64,000 nucleotides of DNA from an uncultured Holdemanella sp. (GCF_934754935.1 NZ_CAKVJB010000003.1:21199-85198), one strand, 5' to 3'. Shown: positions 32,285 through 42,517, counted from the first letter of the stretch. The notes: generated from the sequence alone by a model not told the origin. Numbers and translations are program-made.

Positions 32285-34080
32285 GTTGTTCTTGGCTTTC
32301 TTGCATGGAAGTTTTTACGGTTCTTCTGAAGTTCTTCCATTGTTTGTTTTGAATTTAAGATAACTGGAATTACAATTGGATTTCGATGTGTCTTTTTATA
32401 TAAGAATGGTTCTAATGTAGAACGTACACAGTTTTTGATTTCAGAGAAAGTTGTCTTTTCTTTCATCTTTTCTTGAAGCGAATTATTTACAATATATTCA
32501 GCTTCTTTGATCAAACCTTGTGAGTCTTTAATAAAGACGAATCCACGTGATACAATAACAGGTCGCATTAAGATCTTGTTTTCTTTTGAATCAATAGCTA
32601 AAATAACGGCAACTAAACCATTATCGGCCAAAATACGACGATCTTTTAATACGGCTGTAGATAATCCAGAAATATCATTTCCATCTACATAGATGTCATC
32701 ACCTTGGTATCGCCAATCACTTTGTAGTACTTTGTGATCTCTTAAAATAAGAATGTCACCATTTGCGCATACAAAGATGTTTTCTTTTGGAATACCAGTT
32801 TCCATAGCTGTTTGTCTGTGTTGCATCAACATTTTATATTCACCATGAATTGGCATAAAATAAGTAGGACGAACTAATTGTAACATTAGTTTTTGTTCTT
32901 CTTTTGAAGCGTGTCCTGTTGTATGCAAGTTATTCAAGATGGATTTTGTAAGTACGGTAGCACCTGATCTAAATAAGTTATCAATAACACGATTGACACT
33001 CGATTGGTTTCCCGGAATTGGATTGCTTGAAAAGACAATTGTATCGCCTGGCTTTAAGTGGATAAAGCGGTGTGTACCATTGGCAATTCTTGATAGAGCT
33101 GCAAGTGGTTCTCCCTGGCTTCCTGTACAGATAATACATACTTTGTCATCTGGAGTATGAGCAAGTTCTTCAGGACTCAAAAAGTCTGAATTTTTGACTT
33201 TGATCGTACCCATCTTTCTTCCAATATCCACAACATTTTCCATGCTTCGTCCAAAGACTATGACTTTCCTTCCAAATTTAGTAGCTGCCTCAATGATTTG
33301 GGCAACACGATGTACATTGGATGCGAATGTGGCAACGATTAGACGCTGCTTTGTCTTTCGCATAATGTCTTGGATTTCGTTGGCAACCTTTCTTTCTGAA
33401 ATAGAGAAGTCCTCAACTCCAGAGTTTGTGGAATCAGACATTAATAAGTCGGGTTGTGTAACACCGATAAATGCCATCTTTTGATAGTCAGCATTGGTTC
33501 CAACAGGTGTTAAATCAAATTTAAAGTCACCTGTATGAACGATAGATCCATTAGGACATGTGATATGTACACCTAAAGAATCTGGGATTGAGTGGATAGT
33601 ATTGAAAAAACCTACTTTGAAGTATTTTGTAGTAATACTTGAATTTTCATCGATTTCTATAATTTTTGTTTTTTCTAGTCCTTTATGTTCGCTTAGCTTT
33701 TTAAGAATCAAAGCCTTCGCAAAACGAGGTGCATAAATGGCATCAATCTGGACTTGCTTAAGTAAGAAAGGAATTCCTCCAATATGGTCTTCGTGACCGT
33801 GGGTAATTACTAAAAACTTTCTTTTTTTGTTCATGCGAATCAAATGGTGATAATCAGGAATAACGTAGTCAACACCTAATAATTCATCACCTGGAAACAA
33901 AACGCCACAATCTACGATACAGATTTCATTTTCGTGTTCGTAGCAATACATATTTTTACCAACTTCGCCTAGACCTCCTAAGGCATAGATCAAAGTATCA
34001 CCTTTTTCAACGTGATTTTTTGCATGATATGGTTTTTTGTTCGATGCATGCCCAAACGTTTGTTCTTGTGTTTTTGGCAT
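32272..34080 (-). CDS. rnjA: Ribonuclease J
   Basis: Bifunctional 5'-3' exoribonuclease and endoribonuclease central to mRNA decay in Bacillota, about 602 residues. Motifs of the metallo-beta-lactamase core include ALGGLGEVGKNMY, THGHEDHIGGIPFLL, HTGDFKFD and SDSTNSG. The beta-CASP domain shows VATFASNVHRV and CTGSQGEP. HTTGHASKEE and PIHGEYKML follow, and the C-terminal domain (from about residue 490) is present. ATG 34080 has AGAAAGAGG upstream, so a longer reading from 34137 is rejected. The alkaline C-terminus is normal. Confidence 0.96.
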   Translation of the reverse strand: MPKTQEQTFGHASNKKPYHAKNHVEKGDTLIYALGGLGEVGKNMYCYEHENEICIVDCGVLFPGDELLGVDYVIPDYHHLIRMNKKRKFLVITHGHEDHIGGIPFLLKQVQIDAIYAPRFAKALILKKLSEHKGLEKTKIIEIDENSSITTKYFKVGFFNTIHSIPDSLGVHITCPNGSIVHTGDFKFDLTPVGTNADYQKMAFIGVTQPDLLMSDSTNSGVEDFSISERKVANEIQDIMRKTKQRLIVATFASNVHRVAQIIEAATKFGRKVIVFGRSMENVVDIGRKMGTIKVKNSDFLSPEELAHTPDDKVCIICTGSQGEPLAALSRIANGTHRFIHLKPGDTIVFSSNPIPGNQSSVNRVIDNLFRSGATVLTKSILNNLHTTGHASKEEQKLMLQLVRPTYFMPIHGEYKMLMQHRQTAMETGIPKENIFVCANGDILILRDHKVLQSDWRYQGDDIYVDGNDISGLSTAVLKDRRILADNGLVAVILAIDSKENKILMRPVIVSRGFVFIKDSQGLIKEAEYIVNNSLQEKMKEKTTFSEIKNCVRSTLEPFLYKKTHRNPIVIPVILNSKQTMEELQKNRKNFHARKPRTTKTS

Positions 34081-34140
34081 ATTCGACCTCTTTCTATAAT
34101 TTAATGACTCTATTGTTATTATAGCAAAGCTAGGCAATTT

Positions 34141-34169
34141 AAAAAAGCAGAAGCTTAAATGACTTCTGC
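34141..34169 (-). terminator. Terminator of def
   Basis: On the minus strand GCAGAAG and CTTCTGC pair (7 bp) across nine bases and are followed by TTTTTT. It spans the def stop codon. Confidence 0.82.
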
Positions 34170-34706
34170 CTCATCATCACTTTTCCAAGGATTGTTGGCA
34201 TCAATGTGATCATAGAAAAGTGTACCTGACAAGTGATCGATTTCATGTTGAAGGCAAATTGCGAAATATCCTTCGGCTGAAATGGTTACATTTTTATCTT
34301 GAATCAAATCATAACCACGAACTTTAATTCTTGCATGGCGGAAAACATGACCTGGATGTTCACCTTTCACAGATAAACAGCCTTCTCCATTATCTAAGTA
34401 TGCATTTTGTACAGATTCAGAAATGATTTTAGGGTTGACTAGTGCAACTTCATCCACACCATCTTCATATGGGATTCTAACCGCAATCATTTGTTTTAAA
34501 ACGCCTACTTGAACAGCCGCAATACCAACAGCTGGCTGTAAACCTTCGGCTTCGGCAATTTCATCATCTTGTGAATTACGTACATAATCTAACATAGCCT
34601 GCAAAAGTTCTTTATCTTCATTGGATAAAGGCAATGAAACAGGCTCACTTTGCATACGAATTCGCTCATCAGTATCTAATATAATATCTTTGCTTGTTAT
34701 TTTCAT
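34155..34706 (-). CDS. def: Peptide deformylase
   Basis: Removes the formyl group from nascent N-terminal Met; Fe2+ enzyme of 183 residues, type 2 (Gram-positive) length. Motif 1 reads VGIAAVQVG (usually GLAAPQIG), motif 2 EGCLSV with the Cys ligand, motif 3 LQHEIDHLSG with the HExxH ligands. The typical type 2 insertion between motif 1 and 2 is present. The start is at 34706 after GCGAGGATG; the 34754 reading is too long. It lies just upstream of rnjA on the same strand, separated from the divergent SEDS gene by about 100 bases. Confidence 0.93.
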   Translation of the reverse strand: MKITSKDIILDTDERIRMQSEPVSLPLSNEDKELLQAMLDYVRNSQDDEIAEAEGLQPAVGIAAVQVGVLKQMIAVRIPYEDGVDEVALVNPKIISESVQNAYLDNGEGCLSVKGEHPGHVFRHARIKVRGYDLIQDKNVTISAEGYFAICLQHEIDHLSGTLFYDHIDANNPWKSDDEAEVI

Positions 34707-34803
34707 AGTAATCATCCTCGCAAGTATTCTATAGCATTTTCGAATTATTGACAAATGATTTTTGAAAATATGCTAAAATAGAATTTATGATGGGGGGATT
34801 TTC

Positions 34804-36012
34804 ATGTCCAAACAAAAACGGCGGTCAAAATTATCATTTTTCGCATTGGATCCAAATTGTGATAAATATATCAACTGGGCGGTTGCGCTTCTGTTATTGG
34901 TTGGAACATTCACTATTATTTCAACAAATGTAGGGAAAACAACATCTGCGCCCAATATTGTTCCTAAAGTACTTATAAAACAATGTATGTTTGCGGTATG
35001 TGGATATATTGCAATGTGGTTTATGAATAGATGGTTTCGCTTTAAATGGTATGCAAGAATTGAAAAAATGATTATTCCAATTTGTTTGTTTATTATGGGA
35101 ACTACATTTGCGTTCCCTGAAATTGGAGGAAGCCGTGCCTGGATCTTGATTGGAGGTATCTCCTTACAGCCAAGTGAATTCGCAAAACCATTGATTATTC
35201 TTATTTGTGCTACATGTTTATATCGGGCTAAAAAAGAAACAGATATGTTAAAAGTAAGAGGGCAACTTTTTATGAGAGCATGGATTTCATTTGTTTTAAT
35301 GTTTGGAATTGTATTTGTTCAAAAAGACATGGGAACATTGGTGATTATTTGTTTTATTTTCCTATCTTGTATCATGATTCCAAAATATGTGGTTTTACAA
35401 CGTACGCAAAAAGTATTGAAAGTATTGGTGTATGGAGCCATTGCAGCAGCCATTGTCTTATTTGGAATCACAAATATTGGTACTGAAATTATAAAATATA
35501 CACCACTTGCGCATATTGCGGTACGTGTTGAGAATTTTAAAGATCCATATACAGATGTATATGGAGATGGATATCAACCTGCCAACTCCCTATATGGTAT
35601 CGCAAGTTCAGATATTCATGGAAAAGGTATAGGCAATTCAACGCGAAAATATGGTTATTTAACACAGGCAGATAATGATTATATTTTAGCTGTATTGCTT
35701 GAGGAAACGGGTATTTTTGGATTATTTGGTTTAGTTATATTATATGGAATGATTGAAATTCGTTTATTTTATTATGCATTTAAAACAAGTGAAGACATGT
35801 ATAAAGTGATATTAGGTGGAACAGGCGTTTATCTATTTATGCACTTTTTCTTAAATGCCGGAGGCGTTGCTTGTTTAATTCCTTTTACAGGCGTTCCACT
35901 CTTGTTTATAAGTAGTGGGGGAACAAGTTTAATGTCGATTATGCTGACAATGGGGTTGGCACAAAATTGTATTTGTGCAATCCGAAGAAGGGAGATGGAT
36001 CGTTTATCATGA
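34804..36012 (+). CDS. ftsW: SEDS peptidoglycan glycosyltransferase (FtsW/RodA/SpoVE family)
   Basis: Polytopic glycan polymerase of 402 residues with about ten membrane segments. Family motifs are GGSRAWILIGGISLQPSEFA, FVQKDMGTL, LEETGIFGLFGLVIL and GVPLLFISSGGTSLM. The extracytoplasmic loop with the catalytic Asp region (DPYTDVYGDGYQPANSLYGI) is present. The choice of ftsW over rodA rests on the following rsmD-coaD genes, which neighbour ftsW in B. subtilis; it is an inference. A TTGACA (34748) and TAAAAT (34774) upstream are 20 bases apart, longer than optimal. The ribosome binding site is GGGGGG. Confidence 0.85.
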   Translation: MSKQKRRSKLSFFALDPNCDKYINWAVALLLLVGTFTIISTNVGKTTSAPNIVPKVLIKQCMFAVCGYIAMWFMNRWFRFKWYARIEKMIIPICLFIMGTTFAFPEIGGSRAWILIGGISLQPSEFAKPLIILICATCLYRAKKETDMLKVRGQLFMRAWISFVLMFGIVFVQKDMGTLVIICFIFLSCIMIPKYVVLQRTQKVLKVLVYGAIAAAIVLFGITNIGTEIIKYTPLAHIAVRVENFKDPYTDVYGDGYQPANSLYGIASSDIHGKGIGNSTRKYGYLTQADNDYILAVLLEETGIFGLFGLVILYGMIEIRLFYYAFKTSEDMYKVILGGTGVYLFMHFFLNAGGVACLIPFTGVPLLFISSGGTSLMSIMLTMGLAQNCICAIRRREMDRLS

Positions 36013-36563
36013 GAATTGTAGCGGGAAAATATGGGTCTAGATCATTAAAAAGTCCTAAAAATGATGCAACTAGACCGACACAAGATAAAATTAAGGGTGC
36101 AATCTTTTCAAGTTTAGGAAATATTTTTGATGGTGGTAACTTTTTAGATTGTTACAGCGGAACAGGAAATATGGGTTTAGAAGCTGTAAGTCGGGGGATG
36201 GATCATGCGACTTTAGTCGATAATAATAAGGGTGCTATCTCGGTAATCAAGGAGAATGTAAAAAGTTTAAAGGCTGATAAAGAGACAAAAATCATTTGTG
36301 GAAATATCTTTAGTGTGTTAGAGCGACTCACATTAAAATATGATGTAGTCTATATTGATCCTCCTTACGCAAAGCAGGAAAATGAAAAATTGATTCAGAA
36401 GTTAGATGATTTGGATATGGTAAAATCCGATGGAATTATTGTTGTGGAAAGCCGTGAAGAAGAGGTGTGGCCAGAAAAAATAGCTTCCTTTACAAAATAT
36501 AAAGAAAAGACATATGGTATTACGCGGATTTCTTATTATCAAAAAGAGGAGAATGAAAAATGA
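36009..36563 (+). CDS. rsmD: 16S rRNA (guanine966-N2)-methyltransferase RsmD
   Basis: Methylates G966 of 16S rRNA during 30S assembly; 184 residues. It opens with the hallmark MRIVAGKYGSRSLKSP. The SAM motif is FLDCYSGTGNMGLEAVSRG and the catalytic motif YIDPPYAKQE. The start ATG 36009 overlaps the preceding stop (ATGA) and has GGGAGATGG upstream. It also overlaps coaD by four bases, forming the common rsmD-coaD pair. Confidence 0.95.
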   Translation: MRIVAGKYGSRSLKSPKNDATRPTQDKIKGAIFSSLGNIFDGGNFLDCYSGTGNMGLEAVSRGMDHATLVDNNKGAISVIKENVKSLKADKETKIICGNIFSVLERLTLKYDVVYIDPPYAKQENEKLIQKLDDLDMVKSDGIIVVESREEEVWPEKIASFTKYKEKTYGITRISYYQKEENEK

Positions 36564-37036
36564 AAATAGCAGCATTTTGTGGAACATTTGATCCAGTGAC
36601 TTATGGACACTTGGATATTATTGAAAGAGCTAGTAAATTGTTTGATGAGTTGGTTGTTTTTATTTCACCAAATTCAGACAAAAACAATGAGTTTACCGAG
36701 GCAAGAAGACTTGAATGGTTAAATGAATCGACAAAACATTTATCGAATGTAACATGTAAAATTCAATCTGGATTAGTAGTAGAGGCTTGTAAAAGTGTAA
36801 ATGCTACTGTGCTGGTACGTGGAATTCGTAATGGTGTGGATTGTACATACGAGCAAAACATGGCGTTTATGAATGCAAGATTGGATGAGAATATTGAAAC
36901 GGTTTGTCTATTCACACGACCTGAATATAGTTTATATTCAAGTTCAAATGTAAGAGAACTCTTTAAATATGGACAAGACATTTCTGGTTTTGTGCCAGCT
37001 TGCGTATTAGAAGATCTTAAAAAAGGAGAAGAATAA
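36560..37036 (+). CDS. coaD: Phosphopantetheine adenylyltransferase
   Basis: Makes dephospho-CoA from 4'-phosphopantetheine and ATP; 158 residues, hexameric in homologues. The nucleotidyltransferase motif is GTFDPVTYGHLDI (T/HxGH), with RGIRNGVDCTYEQNMAFMN and the second ATP motif YSSSNVREL. It is translationally coupled to rsmD and one base from rnc. Confidence 0.96.
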   Translation: MKIAAFCGTFDPVTYGHLDIIERASKLFDELVVFISPNSDKNNEFTEARRLEWLNESTKHLSNVTCKIQSGLVVEACKSVNATVLVRGIRNGVDCTYEQNMAFMNARLDENIETVCLFTRPEYSLYSSSNVRELFKYGQDISGFVPACVLEDLKKGEE

Positions 37037-37037
37037 A

Positions 37038-37721
37038 ATGGAAAAGTTTATTGATTGGTTAAAGGTAAATGGATATAAATATAAAAATGAAGATATTTAT
37101 TTAGAGGCATGTACACACTCTTCTTATGCCAATGAACATCATCGTGAAATGGATGATAATGAACGTTTAGAATTTATGGGCGATTCTGTTTTGCAGATTT
37201 GGAGTGCAACTCAGCTATTTTTAATGGAACCAAAAATGCGTGAGGGACAAATGACAACACTTCGTGCACAAACTGTATGTGAATCGACATTAGCCGTATT
37301 AAATAGACAGCTAGGATGGTATGAATTTTTGCGTTTAGGTGTCGGTGAAGAAAAAACGGGTGGAAGACATCGAGAAAGTATTTTGGCCGATCAGTTTGAA
37401 GCTTGTATTGGAGCTATTTATATTGATCAAGGATATCATGTTTGTGATGAAATCTTGACTAAGTATATGAAGCCTGTATTCAAACAAGAAAAGAGTGAAG
37501 CTGTTACAGATTATAAAACACATCTACAAGAAGTCATTCAGGCAGATTCTAGAAAAACAATTCAATATAAATTATTAGAAGAAAAAGGTCCAAGCAACGC
37601 CCCAACATTTACTATGGGTGTATATTTAGATGATATTTTATTAGGTCAAGGAACAAGTAGTACAAAGAAAAAAGCAGAACAAAAAGCCGCTAAGGATGCT
37701 TTTGAAAAGATGGCTAAATAA
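37038..37721 (+). CDS. rnc: Ribonuclease III
   Basis: Double-strand-specific endoribonuclease for rRNA and mRNA processing, 227 residues. The signature NERLEFMGDSVLQ carries the catalytic acidic residues, and the second set is in DQFEACIGAIYID. A dsRNA-binding domain fills residues 155-225 (TDYKTHLQEVIQ, GTSSTKKKAEQKAAKDAF). It sits between coaD and polC in what appears to be one transcript. Confidence 0.96.
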   Translation: MEKFIDWLKVNGYKYKNEDIYLEACTHSSYANEHHREMDDNERLEFMGDSVLQIWSATQLFLMEPKMREGQMTTLRAQTVCESTLAVLNRQLGWYEFLRLGVGEEKTGGRHRESILADQFEACIGAIYIDQGYHVCDEILTKYMKPVFKQEKSEAVTDYKTHLQEVIQADSRKTIQYKLLEEKGPSNAPTFTMGVYLDDILLGQGTSSTKKKAEQKAAKDAFEKMAK

Positions 37722-37722
37722 A

Positions 37723-40700
37723 ATGGAAGTATTTGAAAAATTATTGGATACGGAATTATATGCTTATTTTAAAAATGCCTCCTTTTATGAGAAACCTGTA
37801 TTTCATACAGCTCATAAAATAGTTGAGTTTTATATAGAATTTGAGAATGTAATTCCTTTAGAAATATATGAACAGATCATCACAAAGTTGCAGCTGGCAC
37901 TGCATGTACATGTGAAGCTGCATATTCATTCCAAAAATAATGCGGTAGAAATGGATGAATTGGATCGTTATGTGAATCATTTTGTGGAAAAATATAGTGA
38001 TGTGAAGGATTTCCGTTTCTTACATCCTTATCTAGAAAATGATACGATTTGTTTTTCAACACGAGATGAGTCTCGACTTGCAGCATTAAATTTAGCTTTG
38101 CCGAGTTTACAAGAAAAGTTAAAAGAAGTGGGCATCAATCAAGAAATTGTATGTAAAAAAGTAGAGGAAAATGTTGCGATTGAAACGGCAAAGGTTCAAG
38201 TTGCTGCACCTGTTGTGAAACAAGAACCAGTCAAGAAACAATATTCTTCTTCAAATAGTTATAAAAAAGAATCGGCTACACAATATAAGATTGCGGATTT
38301 GCGTGTGGGCTACTCGAATGTTCAAATTGAGGGTCATATTTTTGATATTGATAATCGTGTGATGAAAAGTGGTAAAACACTACAAATGTTATATATCAGT
38401 GATTATGATGATGCGATTGTCGCAAAACGTTTTGAGGGGGCTAGATGTCCAATTGAAGAAATTCAAGCTGTTAAAAAAGGAATGCACGTAGTTTTAACCG
38501 GAGAAGTCGTATATGATTCTTTTTCTAAGTGTGATTCTTTTATGGTAAGAAAGCTTGAAATTACGCAAGAAAAGAAAAGAGAGGATCATGCTCAAGTGAA
38601 AAGAACGGAGTGGCATGTGCACTCTAACTTTTCGGAAATGGATGGTGTTTGTGCCATCGAAGAATTTATCCAACAAGCCTATGATTGGGGTATGGATTCC
38701 ATTGGTGTGTGTGACCACCAAGTTGTTCAGGCTTTTCCAATGGCTCAACATAAGATTGAGGCATTGTCAAAAAAAGATCCGAATCGCGAATTTAAAATGT
38801 TGTATGGATGTGAAATGTTGGTGGCAGACTCTAAATATCATATTGTCTACAATAATGATCATCGAAGATTAGAAGATGCAACATTTGTCGTATTTGACTT
38901 GGAAACAACAGGTTTATCGAATACGCGTGATGAGATTATTGAATTTGGTGGTGTGAAGATCAAGAATCGTGAAGAAGTGGGTCGACTACAGATGTTTATT
39001 AACCCAAAGCGAACGATTCCTGCGCATATTTCAAATTTAACGCATATTACACAAAATGATGTGGATCGCGCAAAACCAATCGAAGATGCCTTAGATGAAT
39101 TGTTAGAATTTATAGGAGATTCCATATTAGTTGCACACAACGCAACCTTTGACGTTGGCTTTATGAATGCGGCATGTCGAAAAACTGGTCGTGATGAACT
39201 AACGAATCCAGTGATCGATACGTTACCACTATCGTATGCGATGCTTCCGGATGATCAAAAACGATTTAATTTAGGAAGTGTATGTCGTCATTATCGTGTG
39301 AGTTATGATGGTGAAGGTGCGCACCGTGCAGATTATGATGCGGATGTACTTTCACAAGTTATGTATAATATGATGAATCAATTGGGGCATGAAGCAACAT
39401 TAGATACATTGATAGATATGGAAGGTGGATGTGAAAAGTATTCAAGTAAGAAGCCTTACGAAAGAAATCGTCCATATCACATGACAGTTTTTGCCAAGAA
39501 TAAAGATGGTTTAAAAGAGTTGTTTGAATTGATTACTTTATCACATACGCAATACTTAGTAAGTATGGGGAAAGAAAATGGACAGCCTCGTATTATTAAG
39601 GAGGAAATCTCAAAGAAGTGGGATAATGGCAACTTGTTGATTGGTTCTTCATGTCAAAATGGTGAGATTTTTGAATTGGCTCATACAAGAAGTAAAAAAG
39701 AATTGTTTGAAGCCATGAGCTATTATGACTATATTGAGTTACAACCATTAGATTGTTATAAGAATTTATTGGATCGCGGAAGCATTACGGATGTGGATGA
39801 TTTAAAATGGTATCTACAGTTTATTTATGATACGGCAAAAGAAGCTGGTAAAATGGTTATCGCATCAAGCGATGCGCATTATGTCAATCCTAATGAGAAA
39901 CGTCTTCGTGATGTGTATATCAATGCCAAGGCAATTGGAAATGCTAGACATCCTCTATATATTTATAATAAGCAGGCACGTAAGGCTACGAGCAATCCAA
40001 ATCAGCATTTGTTGACAACAGATGAAATGTTGAAGGCATTTGAGTGGATGGGTGAAGATGTAGCTTATGAGATCGTTGTGGAAAATACAAATAAATTAAA
40101 GTTATTAACTGAACCAATCTTTCCAATCAAAGATAAATTGTATCCACCGGATATCGAGGGTTCAGACCAAAAATTGCGAGATATTTGTTTTGAAACAGCT
40201 CACCAATGGTATGGAAAAGATTTGCCAGATATTGTTGAAAAGCGTTTAACACGTGAATTAGACAGTATCATTGGTCATGGATACTATGTAGTTTATTATA
40301 TTTCACACTTACTTGTGAAAAAGAGTAATGACGATGGATATCTAGTAGGTTCGCGTGGATCTGTAGGTTCTAGTTTTGTTGCGACAATGTCAAATATCAC
40401 AGAAGTAAATCCATTAACTCCTCATTATGTATGTAAGAATTGTCAGCATTATGAGTTCTTAGATGGAGATGAAGCTAAGTCTGGCTTTGATTTACCGGAT
40501 AAGGTTTGTCCAGTATGTGGAGAAATCATGCGTGGGGATGGTCAGGATATTCCGTTTGAAACATTCTTAGGTTTTGAGGGAGATAAAGTTCCCGATATTG
40601 ATTTGAACTTCTCAGGTGAATATCAACCAAATGCCCATGCATACACAAAAGAAGTATTTGGAGATGATCACGTCTTTAGAGCGGGTACCGTAGGTACGGT

Positions 40701-42036
40701 TCAGGAAAAGACGGCATATGGATATGTCAAAGGGTATGAGGAAGAAATGGAATGTGAGCCTTTTAATGAGGCTAAGCGTGTAGATTTGGCTAAGGGTTGT
40801 GAAGGTGTCAAAAGAACAACGGGTCAGCATCCGGGTGGTATTGTCGTAGTGCCTTTGGATATGGATGTGCATGATTTTACACCGGTTCAATATCCGGCAA
40901 ACAATCCAAATGCGACTTGGAAGACAACGCACTTTGATTTCCACCAGATTCATGATAATATCTTAAAATTTGATATTTTAGGGCATGTCGATCCTACGGC
41001 TATGAAAATGTTGGAAAGAATTACAGGGGTAAATGTTCGTCAGATTCCAATGAATGATCAGGCGACTATGGCTATTTTCTCAACAACAGAATCACTTAAA
41101 ATTGATACGACAAAGTATAATGAAGTTACAGGAGCAGCTGGTATTCCGGAGTTTGGTACACCATTTGTTCGTGGTATTCTTGAACTTACAAAACCAACAA
41201 CGTTTGCGGAATTAGTCACTATATCTGGATTGTCTCATGGTACAGATGTTTGGTTGGGAAATGCCAAAGATTTGATTGATAATGGAACTTGTAAGTTGAA
41301 TGAAGTTATTGGTTGTCGTGACGATATCATGGTTGATTTAATGGGATATGGTGTTAAACCAAAATTATCGTTTACGATCATGGAAAGTGTTCGTAAGGGT
41401 AAAGGTTTAAAAGATGAATGGGTTACTGAAATGAAGGCGAACAATGTACCAGAATGGTTTATTGATTCTTGTACAAAAATCAAGTACATGTTCCCTAAGG
41501 CCCATGCGGTTGCCTATGTTATGATGGCCGTGCGTATTGCGTGGTTTAAAGTACATATGCCAGTACATTACTATTGTATGTATTTTAGTATTCGTTGTGA
41601 TGCCTATGATGTGCAGACAATGATTCAAGGTGAGGCAGCTATTCGTCAAAGAATGGCGGACATCAAACATATGAAAGAGGACAAAACACAAAAGCCAAGT
41701 GATAAAGAATTGGCGATTTATGATACGTTAGAACTTGCTTTAGAAATGGTATTGCGTGGCTTTAGATTCTCGAATATTAGTATTAATCGTAGTGCAGCTA
41801 CCGAATTTATTGTGGATCCAGATGATCCAAAAGCAATTATTCCGCCTTTTACAAGTATTGATGGTTTGGGTTCAAACGTAGGCTTATCTGTTGTAAAGGC
41901 AAGGGAAGAGAAACCATTCCTTTCTAAGGAAGATGTATTAAAGCGTACACAGCTTTCCAAGACATTAGTTGAAAAGCTAGCAGAAATGAATGCGTTAGAG
42001 GGTTTGGATGAAGAAAATCAAATGACACTGTTTTAG
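37723..42036 (+). CDS. polC: DNA polymerase III subunit alpha, PolC type
   Basis: Replicative polymerase of low-GC Gram-positives, 1437 residues. The order is as expected: N-terminal domain, OB fold (YSNVQIEGHIFDIDNRVMKS), and a PHP domain (EWHVHSNFSEMDG) split by the proofreading exonuclease (FVVFDLETTGLSNTRDEIIE, HRADYDADV). The polymerase core follows, with SRGSVGSSFVATMS, GHDxxPDxD-type EGDKVPDIDLNFSGEYQ and the zinc-finger region CPVCGE. The helix-hairpin-helix end is at IDGLGSNVG. ATG 37723 lies one base after the rnc stop; a 37696 reading would overlap rnc. Confidence 0.97.
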   Translation: MEVFEKLLDTELYAYFKNASFYEKPVFHTAHKIVEFYIEFENVIPLEIYEQIITKLQLALHVHVKLHIHSKNNAVEMDELDRYVNHFVEKYSDVKDFRFLHPYLENDTICFSTRDESRLAALNLALPSLQEKLKEVGINQEIVCKKVEENVAIETAKVQVAAPVVKQEPVKKQYSSSNSYKKESATQYKIADLRVGYSNVQIEGHIFDIDNRVMKSGKTLQMLYISDYDDAIVAKRFEGARCPIEEIQAVKKGMHVVLTGEVVYDSFSKCDSFMVRKLEITQEKKREDHAQVKRTEWHVHSNFSEMDGVCAIEEFIQQAYDWGMDSIGVCDHQVVQAFPMAQHKIEALSKKDPNREFKMLYGCEMLVADSKYHIVYNNDHRRLEDATFVVFDLETTGLSNTRDEIIEFGGVKIKNREEVGRLQMFINPKRTIPAHISNLTHITQNDVDRAKPIEDALDELLEFIGDSILVAHNATFDVGFMNAACRKTGRDELTNPVIDTLPLSYAMLPDDQKRFNLGSVCRHYRVSYDGEGAHRADYDADVLSQVMYNMMNQLGHEATLDTLIDMEGGCEKYSSKKPYERNRPYHMTVFAKNKDGLKELFELITLSHTQYLVSMGKENGQPRIIKEEISKKWDNGNLLIGSSCQNGEIFELAHTRSKKELFEAMSYYDYIELQPLDCYKNLLDRGSITDVDDLKWYLQFIYDTAKEAGKMVIASSDAHYVNPNEKRLRDVYINAKAIGNARHPLYIYNKQARKATSNPNQHLLTTDEMLKAFEWMGEDVAYEIVVENTNKLKLLTEPIFPIKDKLYPPDIEGSDQKLRDICFETAHQWYGKDLPDIVEKRLTRELDSIIGHGYYVVYYISHLLVKKSNDDGYLVGSRGSVGSSFVATMSNITEVNPLTPHYVCKNCQHYEFLDGDEAKSGFDLPDKVCPVCGEIMRGDGQDIPFETFLGFEGDKVPDIDLNFSGEYQPNAHAYTKEVFGDDHVFRAGTVGTVQEKTAYGYVKGYEEEMECEPFNEAKRVDLAKGCEGVKRTTGQHPGGIVVVPLDMDVHDFTPVQYPANNPNATWKTTHFDFHQIHDNILKFDILGHVDPTAMKMLERITGVNVRQIPMNDQATMAIFSTTESLKIDTTKYNEVTGAAGIPEFGTPFVRGILELTKPTTFAELVTISGLSHGTDVWLGNAKDLIDNGTCKLNEVIGCRDDIMVDLMGYGVKPKLSFTIMESVRKGKGLKDEWVTEMKANNVPEWFIDSCTKIKYMFPKAHAVAYVMMAVRIAWFKVHMPVHYYCMYFSIRCDAYDVQTMIQGEAAIRQRMADIKHMKEDKTQKPSDKELAIYDTLELALEMVLRGFRFSNISINRSAATEFIVDPDDPKAIIPPFTSIDGLGSNVGLSVVKAREEKPFLSKEDVLKRTQLSKTLVEKLAEMNALEGLDEENQMTLF

Positions 42037-42052
42037 GCAGTGTCATTTTTTT
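42020..42052 (+). terminator. Terminator of polC
   Basis: AAATGACACTG and CAGTGTCATTT pair perfectly (11 bp) around TTTTAGG and are followed by a T run. It overlaps the polC stop. Confidence 0.9.
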
Positions 42053-42151
42053 GAAACGATTTTTAGAAGCATATGATAAGACGATTGACTCTTGCGTTAC
42101 TATTTTAGCTAATAGTAAATTAATGTGTGTTTTGAAAGATAAAGAATATGA

Positions 42152-42517
42152 AATTTTTCTAGTAAATGGGATAACATTATCTTTACACTTTTAATGAGTT
42201 ATATGGATCAGAACTATTATAAAAAGCATGATACATTTAAATTTATTACTGAAGATGAAACTAGAACATATCAAATTTTTAGAGTAATGAATGTTGATTA
42301 AAATAACTTGAATGATTCTTTAGAATTTACACAAACTGAATGGGGTTCAACAAATTCATTTAATGCATTTATATCAGATTCCATTAATAGAGGATTGTAT
42401 AAAACTGGTGTTTCAGTAAATAAAGAAGATCAGTTAATGACATTGGTTACTTGTGACACAAGAGATAACAATAAGAAAATAGTGATTCTGGCTAAATTGA
42501 TTAATTCAAAGATTTAA
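42152..42517 (+). pseudogene. Class B sortase remnant (5'-truncated, internal stop)
   Basis: One frame from 42152 reads KWDNIIFTLLMSYMDQ, YYKKHDTF, TYQIFRVMNVD, then TAA (42299-42301). In the same frame it continues with FNAFISDSINRGLYKTGVS and LMTLVTCDTRDNNKKIVILA to 42517. This follows the second half of SrtB: F..L..Y.D..FY.KH, then a substrate loop, then LSTC. The catalytic Cys context survives, but the catalytic Arg position reads Lys, and the catalytic His region and signal anchor are missing. No LPXTG-type substrate gene is adjacent. Bases 42055-42193 hold another unidentified ORF fragment in a different frame. Confidence 0.65.

Noticed and set aside
42055..42193. Open fragment of about 45 codons directly after the polC terminator
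   Set aside because: It has no start signal, belongs to no family I know and is in a different frame from the sortase remnant; noted only as possible decay debris.
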